From contig NZ_NESC01000004.1 of NCBI RefSeq assembly GCF_003063575.1, positions 186,001 through 250,000 on the forward strand: DNA of 64,000 nt. The letters are read 5' to 3'. Made by a program: the position numbers and the translations under genes. Shown one piece after another: positions 40,632 through 48,958 of the stretch. The stretch comes from Limnohabitans sp. Jir72. GTDB taxonomy: Bacteria; Pseudomonadota; Gammaproteobacteria; Burkholderiales; Burkholderiaceae_C. The notes under the pieces were generated by a model. That model made no database searches, was not told the origin of the DNA, and saw only the letters and a program-made list of their open reading frames with translations. The stretch's first letter is position 1. The number at the start of each line of letters is the position of its first letter.

Positions 40632-40958
40632 ATGTCCGATCAAAAAACCCCCCATCAAAAAATTCAGGCGCTTGGCGCTGACCTCTCCAACACGGTCAAC
40701 GAGGTACTGGCCGAAACAAAACCCGTGCTCAATCGCATGGCCAACCGCATCCACGAAAGCGTGCAAGACCTGAGCAATCAAGGTCAAGACGCCGCGCTCG
40801 AAGTGGAACATCAACTGAAAAATGGCACTCGGCATGTGCGCATCACAGCCGAGCATTACATCCAACATTCGCCCCTCAAGTCTGTTCTGGTTGCGGCCGG
40901 TACAGGTGCAGCAGTGGCTTTGGTGATGTCCTGGTTCATTCAGTCGCGCAAAAACTGA
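40632..40958 (+). CDS. DUF883 (ElaB/YqjD-like) membrane-anchored protein
   Basis: The 108-residue protein has a long amphipathic helical region (residues 5-80) and a single C-terminal hydrophobic helix (SVLVAAGTGAAVALVMSWFIQ) ending in basic residues. This is the layout of ElaB/YqjD, inner-membrane proteins that bind ribosomes in stationary phase in E. coli. Its stop overlaps the start of the YqjE-like gene, the order yqjD-yqjE-yqjK in enterobacteria. The start is at 40632 rather than the in-frame ATG at 40596, which lies inside the hairpin. Confidence 0.85.
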   Translation: MSDQKTPHQKIQALGADLSNTVNEVLAETKPVLNRMANRIHESVQDLSNQGQDAALEVEHQLKNGTRHVRITAEHYIQHSPLKSVLVAAGTGAAVALVMSWFIQSRKN

Positions 40959-41341
40959 TGTTCAAGCTGTTGCTCAAGCTGTTGGTGTTGCCCCCTGAAT
41001 TGCTCAAAGCGCATGCACAAGGCTATGCAGATTTGGCGGGTCAGGCTTGGGCACAGCACCTGTGCACATTGAAAAACCGCTTTGTGCTGTATTCACTCGG
41101 GCTGTTGGGTCTTTTGTTGTCGCTGATTCTGGGCGGTGTGGCCTTGTTGTTGTGGTGCGCTTTGCCCCAGATTGACAACCACCACGCCTGGGTCTTGTTG
41201 GCATTGCCCCTGATTTTGTTGGCCCTGAGTGGCTTGTGCTGGGCATGGGCCCGAAGTCTGCGCACACGCCCGATGTTGGACGAGATCAGGGAACAAATCC
41301 AACTCGACATTCTGGCCATCCAAGAAGTGCAGACCTCATGA
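40958..41341 (+). CDS. YqjE-like (DUF1469, phage holin family) membrane protein
   Basis: The 127-residue protein has two membrane helices (residues 45-72 and 80-102) between an amphipathic N-terminus and a charged C-terminus (DEIREQIQLDILAIQEV). This matches the DUF1469/holin-X group, whose E. coli member YqjE is adjacent to YqjD. It overlaps the upstream gene by one base and the next by 4 bp, so the three are coupled. Confidence 0.83.
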   Translation: MFKLLLKLLVLPPELLKAHAQGYADLAGQAWAQHLCTLKNRFVLYSLGLLGLLLSLILGGVALLLWCALPQIDNHHAWVLLALPLILLALSGLCWAWARSLRTRPMLDEIREQIQLDILAIQEVQTS

Positions 41342-41502
41342 ATGCCGATCTGACGCCGGTACAACGTTTGGCGATTTCACGCGCCAGACTGGCGGACAGC
41401 GTTCACGACCCCATTTGGTTGATTTTGTTGCAGCGATGGCTTCAGGCCAAAGCGAAGACCACCGCTCAACCCACTCAACGTGAACGCAACACACGACGTT
41501 GA
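41338..41502 (+). CDS. Basic microprotein downstream of yqjE-like gene (YqjK position)
   Basis: A 54-residue basic protein starting MNADLTPVQRLAISRARLAD and ending in Arg/Thr-rich sequence. It has no clear membrane segment, only a short hydrophobic patch (PIWLILLQRWLQ). It starts on the stop codon of the YqjE-like gene (ATGA), which supports it as a real gene and places it where E. coli has yqjK. Sequence similarity to YqjK is not evident. Confidence 0.6.
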   Translation: MNADLTPVQRLAISRARLADSVHDPIWLILLQRWLQAKAKTTAQPTQRERNTRR

Positions 41503-41589
41503 ACCATCGGCAACGCAAGGACCTGCTCAGCACTGGCGCACCGTGTGAGCCAACACACTGACCCGTCGAGCGTGACGCTCCAAACTGGC

Positions 41590-41625
41590 GGCGTGAGGCA
41601 GTGGTTTAACCCATTGCCTCACGCC
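41590..41625 (+). promoter_or_regulatory. 15-bp stem-loop in leader of the ice-binding-like gene
   Basis: GGCGTGAGGCA and TGCCTCACGCC form 11 bp, extended inward by a G-T wobble and three further pairs around a 6-nt loop. There is no T tract. It can end the yqjD-type operon or fold in the leader of the next gene, whose ATG is 82 bp away. Confidence 0.5.
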
Positions 41626-41706
41626 CTACCAGCGATCAGCGGCCGAAAACCGCTTGGTCATTTTCAATCCTCTGAACTTCCAGAACACCGAGTCAGGAGC
41701 CCCTTC

Positions 41707-43533
41707 ATGCACCCATCGATCTCTCGCATCAGCACCATGACGTGGTTGCTGACTTTGGCGTCCACGCTGCTCATCGCGGGTTGCGGCGGCGGCAAAGACC
41801 CGATTTTGGGCTCCAGCAATGGATCAACCCTGGCCCCCAGCGTCAGCGCTACCGCCCCTTTGGCCAGCAACCCCGTTGTTTCGGGTGTGGCCATCAACAC
41901 CCAAGTCACCGCCACTTTCAACAAGGCCATGAACCCCGTCACCCTGACCACGAGCACGTTCACGCTGGCTTGCCCCTTGGGTACGGCCGTGCCCGGCACG
42001 GTGGCCTATGACATCAACAGCCGTGTGGCCACTTTTTCGCCCACAAACAACTTGCCCTTGAGTACCCGTTGCGTTGCCACGATCACCACCGATGCGCAAG
42101 ACACCAATGGCACGCCCTTGAGCAGTGCATTTGCGTGGTCTTTTGATACAGGCTCCAGCACAGATGGCCTTGCGCCAACCGTCATCAGTCAAACGCCAGC
42201 ACAAGATGCAGTGGCCGCTGTCAACACTTTGATGACCGCCACTTTCAGCGAAGACATGGCCCCTGCCACGATCAACGCCACCAGCTTCACCCTCAAAACC
42301 ACGGTGGGCGATACCCCGGTGGTGGGCAGCGTGAGCTATGCCGTTGGCGCGCGTACAGCCACCTTCACACCCACTGCACCGGCACCATTGCCCAGCAACA
42401 CCGCCTTCACGGCCACCATCAGCACGGTCGCCACCGATCTGGCGGGAAACCCCTTGACTGTGGACAAAGTCTGGACTTTCACGACAGCCGATGTGATCGA
42501 CACCACGGCACCCACTGTCACACTGACCAACCCGGTTGATGCAGGCATTGCTGTGTGTCTGAACAAAACCGTGAACACGACCTTCAGCGAACCCATGGAC
42601 CCGCTGACCCTGACCACCACCACGCTGACACTGGCACCGTCCGCCAGTTTGAATTTGCCTGTTGTGGCGGTGATCACCTATGACGCAGGGACACAGGTTG
42701 CATCGATCAACCCCAGTGCCAACCTGTCGCCTTCGACCGCCTACACGGCCACAGTGCTGAGCGGCTCCGGTGGTGTGAAAGACCTGGCCAGCAACGCCTT
42801 GGTCGCGAACAAAGTGTGGCAATTCACCACGGGCACCAGCGAATGTCAGACCCCGGTCGTTTTGGCTTCATCGTCCAACTTCGCCATCTTGGGCTCGGCA
42901 GCCATCAACAACATCCCGACCTCGCTCATCACGGGCGATGTGGGCCTGACACCCGATACAGGTGCCAGCATCACGGGCTTCAGCACACCTGCAACTTGCC
43001 CCGAAGTGGTGGGCCATGTCTACGCTGTTGACGGTACAGGTCCCGCTTGCGCGTTGATCAATCCGACGCTGCTGAGCAATGCCAAAACCGATGTGCTGAG
43101 CGCTTACACCAATGCCATCGGTGCAGGCCGCGGCACCCCCACACCCATCACCACCAATCTGGCAGGTCTGACCTTCTACCCCGGCCTGTACGAGTCACTG
43201 ACGAGCATCGATTTATCGGCAGGCAGCCATCTGACACTGGATGCGCAAGGCGACACCAATGCGGTCTTTGTGATCCGCAGCGCGACCAGCATCACCACCT
43301 TGTCCACCAGCCAAATCGTGCTCAGCGGTGGTGCCAAAGCCAGCAATGTGTTCTGGACTGCCGGCAGCGCCATCACCTTGGGCACGAGTTCTGTCATGAA
43401 AGGCACCATGCTGGCGGGCACCGCCATCACGCTGCAAACCGGTGCCAACCTGGAGGGCCGAGCCCTGAACCAGGGTGCGGCAGCCGAGGCCATTTCATGC
43501 GACGCCTGCACGATCACCGTGCCCAGCCCTTGA
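41707..43533 (+). CDS. Surface lipoprotein with three Ig-like repeats and an ice-binding-like (DUF3494) domain
   Basis: The 608-residue protein starts at 41707 (AGGAG 8 bp upstream) with a lipoprotein signal ending LLIAGC, then a glycine-rich spacer. Three Big_5/SbsA-type repeats of about 105 residues follow (roughly 40-145, 150-255, 260-370), each with a TATFxxxM or similar motif and ending W-F-TT. The last 230 residues form a DUF3494 ice-binding-like beta helix (FAILGSAAINNIPTSLITGD, FYPGLYESLTSIDLSAG, FVIRSATSITTLS). In related bacteria this domain binds ice or other surfaces at the end of an adhesin stalk. Adjacent OmpA gene may give the anchor context. Confidence 0.88.
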   Translation: MHPSISRISTMTWLLTLASTLLIAGCGGGKDPILGSSNGSTLAPSVSATAPLASNPVVSGVAINTQVTATFNKAMNPVTLTTSTFTLACPLGTAVPGTVAYDINSRVATFSPTNNLPLSTRCVATITTDAQDTNGTPLSSAFAWSFDTGSSTDGLAPTVISQTPAQDAVAAVNTLMTATFSEDMAPATINATSFTLKTTVGDTPVVGSVSYAVGARTATFTPTAPAPLPSNTAFTATISTVATDLAGNPLTVDKVWTFTTADVIDTTAPTVTLTNPVDAGIAVCLNKTVNTTFSEPMDPLTLTTTTLTLAPSASLNLPVVAVITYDAGTQVASINPSANLSPSTAYTATVLSGSGGVKDLASNALVANKVWQFTTGTSECQTPVVLASSSNFAILGSAAINNIPTSLITGDVGLTPDTGASITGFSTPATCPEVVGHVYAVDGTGPACALINPTLLSNAKTDVLSAYTNAIGAGRGTPTPITTNLAGLTFYPGLYESLTSIDLSAGSHLTLDAQGDTNAVFVIRSATSITTLSTSQIVLSGGAKASNVFWTAGSAITLGTSSVMKGTMLAGTAITLQTGANLEGRALNQGAAAEAISCDACTITVPSP

Positions 43534-43578
43534 CCCTTTTTTGACACAGGCATTTCGCCTATTTTTGGAGAACGAGAG

Positions 43579-44787
43579 ATGAAAAAATTGACATTCCACC
43601 CCCGCCCAACGCTGCTGGTCCTGGCCCTTTTGGCCAGCCCTCTGCTGCAGGCACAAGAAGCCCTGATCAACTCGGGCATGTACATGGGCATCAGTGCGGG
43701 CGAATCCAAGGCGCACATTGACAATGCCCGCATCACACAAGACTTGCTCGGATCTGGTTTGACGACCGACAGCATCAGCGAGGACCGCAAAGGCACCGGC
43801 TACAAGGCTTTTGTGGGATTCCCGATCAACCCGAACTGGGCTGTGGAGACCGGCTACTTTGACTTGGGTCGGTTTGGTTTTACCGCCAACACCACGCCAG
43901 CTGGCAGCCTGTCAGGCACCGCGCGGATCAAAGGCCTCAACCTCGATTTGGTGGGCACCTTGCCCATCACCGAGCAATGGTCACTGATTGGCCGCGTGGG
44001 GGCCGCCTATGCACAGACCAAAGACGAATTCAGCGGTACTGGCGCGGTCAGCGTGACAAACCCATCACCCCACAAGCGAGAGACCAATTACAAGTACGGC
44101 TTTGGCACACAGTATGCGTTCACCCCAGCGTTGACCTTGCGCCTTGAAGGTGAACGCTACCGAGTCAACGATGCCGTGGGCAATCGCGGCGATGTGGACT
44201 TGATTTCACTGGGCTTGGTGTACCGTTTTGGCGGATCAACGCCCACCAAAACCAGCACGGCTTATACGCCTTATGTGGCACCAGCCCCCGAACCTGTGGT
44301 GGTTGCCGCAGCTGCGCCAGCAGAGCCACAGGTTGTTCCTGCACCTGCACCAGCACCAGCACCTGCACCTGCACCTGCGCCTGCACCCAAGCCTTGGGTG
44401 AAGGTCAAGTTGGAGGCCGACTCGCTGTTTGGATTTGACCAAGACAAGCTCCAGTCCGATGGCAAGCAAGCGCTGGACAAACTGCTCATGGAGCTGCAAG
44501 CCGTCAACATCGACGCGATTCAAGTGACGGGTCATACCGACCGCTTGGGCAGCAAGGCCTACAACGCCAAGCTGTCGACACGTCGCGCCGAGGCGGTGCA
44601 AAACTACCTGGTACAAGTCGGCGGCATCCCTGCCAACAAAGTCACCGCCATGGGTGTGGGCTCGGACCAACCTGAAACACAGCCCAATGAGTGCAAAGGC
44701 AGCAAAGCCACCCAAGCCCTGATCACTTGTCTGCGCGTTGACAGGCGCGTGGAAGTGAACGTCGCAGGCACACAGCAACAACGCTGA
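43579..44787 (+). CDS. OmpA-family outer-membrane protein
   Basis: The 402-residue protein has a signal peptide ending LLQAQE, an eight-stranded OmpA-like barrel (residues 30-215: YMGISAGESKAHID to VYRFGG), a Pro-Ala linker and a C-terminal OmpA peptidoglycan-binding domain (DSLFGFDQDKLQSDGKQALD, VTGHTDRLGSKAYNAKLSTRRAEAV without break in the usual order). The linker DNA (44339-44390) is a 6-bp repeat encoding Pro-Ala. It links the outer membrane to peptidoglycan. A strong terminator follows. Confidence 0.94.
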   Translation: MKKLTFHPRPTLLVLALLASPLLQAQEALINSGMYMGISAGESKAHIDNARITQDLLGSGLTTDSISEDRKGTGYKAFVGFPINPNWAVETGYFDLGRFGFTANTTPAGSLSGTARIKGLNLDLVGTLPITEQWSLIGRVGAAYAQTKDEFSGTGAVSVTNPSPHKRETNYKYGFGTQYAFTPALTLRLEGERYRVNDAVGNRGDVDLISLGLVYRFGGSTPTKTSTAYTPYVAPAPEPVVVAAAAPAEPQVVPAPAPAPAPAPAPAPAPKPWVKVKLEADSLFGFDQDKLQSDGKQALDKLLMELQAVNIDAIQVTGHTDRLGSKAYNAKLSTRRAEAVQNYLVQVGGIPANKVTAMGVGSDQPETQPNECKGSKATQALITCLRVDRRVEVNVAGTQQQR

Positions 44788-44800
44788 AGTACCCTGCAAA

Positions 44801-44834
44801 AAAGCCTGCACCTTTGACAAGGTGCAGGCTTTTT
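44801..44834 (+). terminator. Intrinsic terminator of ompA-like gene
   Basis: AAAGCCTGCACC pairs with GGTGCAGGCTTT, closing an 8-nt loop and followed by T residues. A run of A on the left side makes it usable in both directions, so it can also serve the small minus-strand gene. Confidence 0.85.
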
Positions 44835-44871
44835 AATGAAGGCAACCCCAACCCAGCGGCTGCCCTTTTGG

Positions 44872-45018
44872 CTACAGTCGCCGACCCTGAATCACACGGA
44901 TCAGCACCACCACCAAGGCGATGACCAGCAAGATGTGGATGAAGCCGCCCATGGTGTAGGACGACACCAGGCCGAGCACCCACAGCACAAGCAAGATGAC
45001 AACAAGGCTTTCAAGCAT
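44872..45018 (-). CDS. 48-residue membrane peptide (lmo0937/DUF5670-like)
   Basis: The frame ATG at 45018 to TAG at 44872 encodes 48 residues: MLESLVVILLVLWVLGLVSS, a turn with YTMGGFIH, a second helix of Leu, Val and Ile, and a basic end (RGRRL). Two membrane helices separated by SYTMGGFIHI match the lmo0937-family pattern. It is only 9 bp downstream of the glycine-zipper lipoprotein gene on the same strand. Such peptides are often stress-induced. Confidence 0.78.
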   Translation of the reverse strand: MLESLVVILLVLWVLGLVSSYTMGGFIHILLVIALVVVLIRVIQGRRL

Positions 45019-45027
45019 GGCCGTGGC

Positions 45028-45255
45028 TCACTTTTTGTTGACTTCGTGACCAATCACGCCGCCCACAGCTGCGCCACCGACTGTGCCTGCCGTGCTGCCG
45101 CCGGTCAGTATCGCGCCACCGATGGCACCGACACCCGCGCCGATGGCGGTGCTCTTTTCTTGCTTCGTCATGCCTGAGCATGCTGCCAGTCCCACCAGAG
45201 CCATCGTGAGCAAGGCAATGCCCGCAATTCGGACAGTGGTCATGTTTGTTTGCAT
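45028..45255 (-). CDS. Glycine-zipper lipoprotein (OsmB-like)
   Basis: The 75-residue protein begins at 45255, with AAAGGAG before the ATG. It has a lipoprotein signal ending LAAC and then a glycine zipper (GAGVGAIGGAILTGGSTAG) that probably forms a small membrane-inserted hairpin, ending in IGHEVNKK. OsmB-like proteins are induced by osmotic and envelope stress. It is cotranscribed with the 48-residue membrane peptide. Confidence 0.87.
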   Translation of the reverse strand: MQTNMTTVRIAGIALLTMALVGLAACSGMTKQEKSTAIGAGVGAIGGAILTGGSTAGTVGGAAVGGVIGHEVNKK

Positions 45256-45393
45256 AGTGAAACTCCTTTTGAGGTTAGATGAACGCCTGATCGTTGCATG
45301 CTTCAAACAGCATGCACCAAGCAAGTCAATTCAGCATAGAAGTTCGCGCCGCAAAGGTCTGTGAACACGAGCACACAGCGATCTTGATGTCGA

Positions 45394-46611
45394 TCAAGAA
45401 CGCGATGGACTCAAATGATCTCGCCGTGCCAAACCGGGGAACAGCCGCCACCACAGGCAGGCCACCAACACCGTGCCCACACCCCCGCTGATGGCCGAGA
45501 ACTCAGGACTTGTCCACGCAGCCACCGAGCCCGACTCGAACTCGCCCAACTGGTTGGACGCGCCAATGAAAATCGAGTTGACCGCCGCCACCCGACCGCG
45601 CATCTCGTCGGGGGTTTCCAGCTGCATCACGGTGATGCGCACCACCACGCTGATGTTGTCTGCCGCCCCCGTGACGGCCAGCGCCAGCACCGACAGCCAG
45701 AAATGTGAAGACATGCCAAACACCACGGTGGCCAGACCGAACACGGCCACCGCCATCAACAAGCGCGGGCCCACACGCCGCTCCAGCGGCCAACGCGTCA
45801 AGGCCAAAGACATGAGCAAGGCCCCTGCCGCTGGCGCGGCCCGCAAAAGCCCCAAGCCCTCGGGCCCCACATGCAAGATGTCACGGGCATAAATCGGCAG
45901 CAAAGCCACCGCGCCGCCAAGCAAGACCGCAAACATGTCCAGCGTGGTGGCGCCCAGCAAAACCTTGTGCCGCCACACAAACACCAGCCCGGCCACAAAA
46001 CTCTGAAAACTGGGGGCCTGGGTGGGCGGGCGATGGCTGTAATGCACAAACAAAGTCATCACACCCGCGAGCAACAGCAAAGCGGTGCAAACCGCATAAA
46101 CCGTGAGCGCGCCATAGGCGAACAACAAACCACCCAAGGCTGGCCCTGCGATCACGCCCACTTGCACGCTGCTGGAGCTCAAGGCCACCGCCCGCGAGAG
46201 CAAGCGCTGGGGCACCAGCAAAGGCGTCAAGGCCTGCTGCGCAGGCATCTGGAACGCACGCGCCGTGCCCAACACGACAGACACCACAAACAGCAACTCA
46301 CGCGAGGCAAACTGCCCCTGTGTGGCCCCCATCAGCAAGGCGGCCACCAGCGCCTGCACCAGCATGCACACGGCATAAATGCGCCCCCGGTGAAAGCGGT
46401 CCACCACATGGCCTGCAGGCAACGTGACCAAGAGCGCCGGAATGAACTGGAACAAGCCCACCAGGCCCAAGTCCCATGCACTCGAGGTCAGCTCGTACAT
46501 GTGCCAGGCCACGGCCACCATCAGCATCTGGTTGGCCGTGAGGCCACTCAGGCGCGCCAACAAAAAGCGGACGTAAGACCGCTGCGCCAACAATTCGGAA
46601 AGAGGGTTCAT
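45394..46611 (-). CDS. MFS transporter (MFS_3/EntS-like)
   Basis: The 405-residue protein has about twelve membrane segments and the MFS motif after helix 2 (GHVVDRFHRGR). The N-terminal QRSYVRFLLARLSGLTANQM and GPALGGLLFA resemble the enterobactin-exporter-like MFS_3 branch. The substrate is unknown. Its start overlaps the SET-domain gene stop (ATGA), so the two are read together. Confidence 0.87.
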   Translation of the reverse strand: MNPLSELLAQRSYVRFLLARLSGLTANQMLMVAVAWHMYELTSSAWDLGLVGLFQFIPALLVTLPAGHVVDRFHRGRIYAVCMLVQALVAALLMGATQGQFASRELLFVVSVVLGTARAFQMPAQQALTPLLVPQRLLSRAVALSSSSVQVGVIAGPALGGLLFAYGALTVYAVCTALLLLAGVMTLFVHYSHRPPTQAPSFQSFVAGLVFVWRHKVLLGATTLDMFAVLLGGAVALLPIYARDILHVGPEGLGLLRAAPAAGALLMSLALTRWPLERRVGPRLLMAVAVFGLATVVFGMSSHFWLSVLALAVTGAADNISVVVRITVMQLETPDEMRGRVAAVNSIFIGASNQLGEFESGSVAAWTSPEFSAISGGVGTVLVACLWWRLFPGLARRDHLSPSRS

Positions 46612-47069
46612 GCTTTGGAAGGTTTCTGCGTGGCCAACATCGTGCCACGGCACTTGCGGGCGCCGCACCGGCAAGCATAGCGCGCCTTGAGGGCTTCGGT
46701 CATGGGCTCGTCACTCTCCAGACCATAGTCAAAAGTCAACTCTTCGCCGCGAAACACCGGCCTGCGCGTCTTGATGAAGATGCGCCCCTTGACCTCATCA
46801 GGCACGCAATTGGGGCGGCATGAGTGATTGATCCAGCGCGAATCGTTGCCCCCGTGCAAACCGTCAATCACACGTCCATCGGCCAATTGGAAATAAAACG
46901 TGTGGTTCGGATCTTGGGCATCGTGCGGATGCCGGGCAATGGCTTCAGCCATGGAGATGACTTCCCCCACATATTCCATGAGGGTCTCGCCTGCGGCCAT
47001 GTGGCACAAGGCAAACACACCCTTGCCATGAACGCGTGAAGACTGAACTTCAAAACGCGATGCAGCCAT
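46608..47069 (-). CDS. SET-domain protein-lysine methyltransferase
   Basis: The 153-residue protein has a SET domain at residues 5-120, with HGKGVFA, the catalytic/SAM motif NHSCRPNC and LTFDYGLESDE. A post-SET Cys cluster CRCGARKCRG ends it, as in eukaryotic-type SET enzymes that bind zinc. Bacterial targets are unknown. HU, a lysine-rich histone-like protein, is encoded immediately beyond the terminator; a link is only a thought. The start at 47069 is favoured because the family begins here; the longer frame runs into the hupB terminator. Confidence 0.88.
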   Translation of the reverse strand: MAASRFEVQSSRVHGKGVFALCHMAAGETLMEYVGEVISMAEAIARHPHDAQDPNHTFYFQLADGRVIDGLHGGNDSRWINHSCRPNCVPDEVKGRIFIKTRRPVFRGEELTFDYGLESDEPMTEALKARYACRCGARKCRGTMLATQKPSKA

Positions 47070-47113
47070 CACAAGCTTTCTAGGCTGTTTGACCAAGCTG
47101 CGATGTCGGCCAT

Positions 47114-47141
47114 AAAAAAACGGCCCAACTGGGCCGCTTTT
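47114..47141 (-). terminator. Intrinsic terminator of the HU gene
   Basis: CGGCCCA and TGGGCCG (47121-47136) with a 2-nt turn are flanked by A and T runs. On the minus strand it ends with a run of seven T. It sits 20 bp after the HU stop codon. Confidence 0.8.
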
Positions 47142-47157
47142 TGACAACGGGTGTTGA

Positions 47158-47439
47158 TCACTTCTTTTTGTTCACGGCGGCTTTGAAAGCAGCACCAGCA
47201 GTGAACTTAGGCACTGTCGCAGCGGCGATCTTCAATGGCTCGCCAGTGCGTGGGTTCTTGCCCTTGCGAGCGGCGCGCTTGGCAGCCTTGAAAGTGCCGA
47301 AGCCGATCAATTGAACGTCCTGCTTCTTGGCAACGGTCTTGGTGATGATGTCCACCAAAGCGGCCACGGCGCGACCGGCAGCGGCTTTGGACATTTCTGT
47401 TTCATTGGCCAGCGCTTCAATCAGTTCTGCTTTGTTCAT
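47158..47439 (-). CDS. hupB: DNA-binding protein HU
   Basis: The 93-residue protein starts MNKAELIEALANETEMSKAA and ends with the lysine-rich HU tail. IGFGTFKAAKRAARKGKNPR and TGEPLKIAAATVPKFTAG mark the DNA-binding arms. AAGGAG lies before the ATG. It bends and compacts DNA. The long open frame upstream is not coding. HU alpha/beta type cannot be assigned from sequence alone, so the symbol is tentative. Confidence 0.95.
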   Translation of the reverse strand: MNKAELIEALANETEMSKAAAGRAVAALVDIITKTVAKKQDVQLIGFGTFKAAKRAARKGKNPRTGEPLKIAAATVPKFTAGAAFKAAVNKKK

Positions 47440-47886
47440 CGCTTTTCTCCTTATCGGTTGAACGGCCGCAATTTTGACACGTTTTTGCGTCTTTATGCAT
47501 GACTTATTGATCCAGCCTCTTGAAGTCTTGAGCAAGGGGCAAGAGATCGATTTTTGTGGAGCCCACAGGGGTGGGTTTCTACAGCCACAAAAAAAGCGCA
47601 TGGCTGACAAACAAATGGAATTCAAACTTCATGGGTCAAGCGCTTCGAGAAGTAGTCTGCCGCTTTGACGGACGCGGTGCGCCCCATCTCCAGCTTAGTG
47701 ACCGGTGTCAGCAGTCGAGCGTGCGACAGCGCAGTGCCAAGCCGCCTTGTACGCTGTCACTGTCACCGTCTGTACGCCGATACCCACCTACTGACGTTCA
47801 ACAAAACCGATGACCACTCCAATGTATGAGCAAAGGGGCTGTATGCAATTGCTGTATTCGAAAATGCCGACTTCTGCATTGCGGCC
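47440..47886. other. 447-bp gap between HU and ispH: divergent promoters and a REP-like hairpin
   Basis: The left side is the HU promoter region. At 47551-47593 a hairpin with arms TTTTTGTGG and CCACAAAAA and inner CCCAC/GTGGG resembles the TGTAGGAGC repeat family found elsewhere here. Before ispH, TGTACGCTGTCACTGTCA (near 47750) is one base away from the TGT-N12-ACA consensus. No gene or tRNA is seen. Confidence 0.45.
47551..47593. repeat. Degenerate REP-like hairpin (TGTAGGAGC family)
   Basis: Read on the minus strand it contains TGTAGAAACCCACCCC followed by TGTGGGCTCCACA, clearly related to the copies at 53367 and 58185. Confidence 0.55.
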
Positions 47887-48825
47887 ATGAACATTGAATC
47901 CATCTTGCTCGCCGAGCCCCGGGGATTTTGCGCAGGGGTAGACCGCGCCATTGAAATCGTGGAACGCGCGCTCGCCAAATTCGGTCCACCGATTTATGTG
48001 CGGCATGAGATTGTTCACAACACCTTGGTGGTCGAGTCCTTGAAAAAAAAGGGCGCTATTTTCATCGAAGACCTGAGTGAGGTTCCGCCCGGTGCCACGC
48101 TGATTTTCAGCGCACACGGGGTCAGCCGAGCCGTTCAGCAAGAGGCGCAGGACCGGGGGTTTTCCATCTTCGATGCGACCTGTCCGCTGGTCTCCAAAGT
48201 CCATGTCGAAGTCGCAAAGCTGCACAAAGAGGGCTACGAATTCATCATGATTGGCCACAAAGGGCACCCCGAAGTCGAAGGCACCCTGGGACAAATTGAC
48301 AGCGGCATCCACTTGGTCGAAGACTTGGCCGATGTGGCCTGCTTGAACCCTGGCCAGACTGAACGGCTGGCCGTCGTCACCCAAACCACTTTGAGTCTGG
48401 ACGATACGGCAGAGATATTGACGGTTCTGAAAAATAAATTCCCCCAACTGCGGCAAGCCAAACAGCAAGACATTTGCTACGCCACACAAAACCGCCAAGA
48501 CGCCGTCAAACTCATGAGCAGCCAAGTGGATGTGATGATCGTCGTCGGCAGCCCCGCCAGCTCCAACAGCAACCGCCTGCGCGAATTGGCGCAGCGCATG
48601 GGTGTTGACAGCCACATGGTCGACAGTGCGATGGAACTGCAAGTGAAATGGTTTGAAGGCAAACCCCGCGTAGGTTTGACCGCTGGCGCTTCAGCCCCCG
48701 AAGTGTTGGTACAGGAGGTGATTGCACGTTTGCGGGAGATGGGCGCACTCAGTGTGCGAAAGATGAATGGCCTGCAGGAAAACACCAAATACCCACTCCC
48801 TAAAGGACTGAGAATTCGCCCCTGA
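47887..48825 (+). CDS. ispH: 4-Hydroxy-3-methylbut-2-enyl diphosphate reductase
   Basis: The 312-residue enzyme makes IPP and DMAPP in the last step of the MEP pathway. The three Cys ligands of its FeS cluster are in [14 protein letters not shown] and [25 protein letters not shown] and the SSNSNRL motif are also present. It stands by the dxs-hemA pair, so this copy probably feeds bacteriochlorophyll phytol and carotenoid synthesis. It is convergent with hemA copy 2. A housekeeping second copy elsewhere in the genome is likely but not visible here. Confidence 0.96.
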   Translation: MNIESILLAEPRGFCAGVDRAIEIVERALAKFGPPIYVRHEIVHNTLVVESLKKKGAIFIEDLSEVPPGATLIFSAHGVSRAVQQEAQDRGFSIFDATCPLVSKVHVEVAKLHKEGYEFIMIGHKGHPEVEGTLGQIDSGIHLVEDLADVACLNPGQTERLAVVTQTTLSLDDTAEILTVLKNKFPQLRQAKQQDICYATQNRQDAVKLMSSQVDVMIVVGSPASSNSNRLRELAQRMGVDSHMVDSAMELQVKWFEGKPRVGLTAGASAPEVLVQEVIARLREMGALSVRKMNGLQENTKYPLPKGLRIRP

Positions 48826-48958
48826 TTCACCCGCGTGAGTCGCGAGTCGGCAGCCCGCTTTTCAAGCGCTGCGATCGGCGGTTGGCTCGGCCTGAGCATC
48901 ACCGTACACCCCCGGGTCGCGGGGGGCAGCTTCATCTCGGACTTTGACTTCTCACCGC

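Noticed and set aside
47749..47766. PpsR/CrtJ site upstream of ispH
   Set aside because: TGTACGCTGTCACTGTCA ends in TCA rather than ACA. It is mentioned only as a near match.
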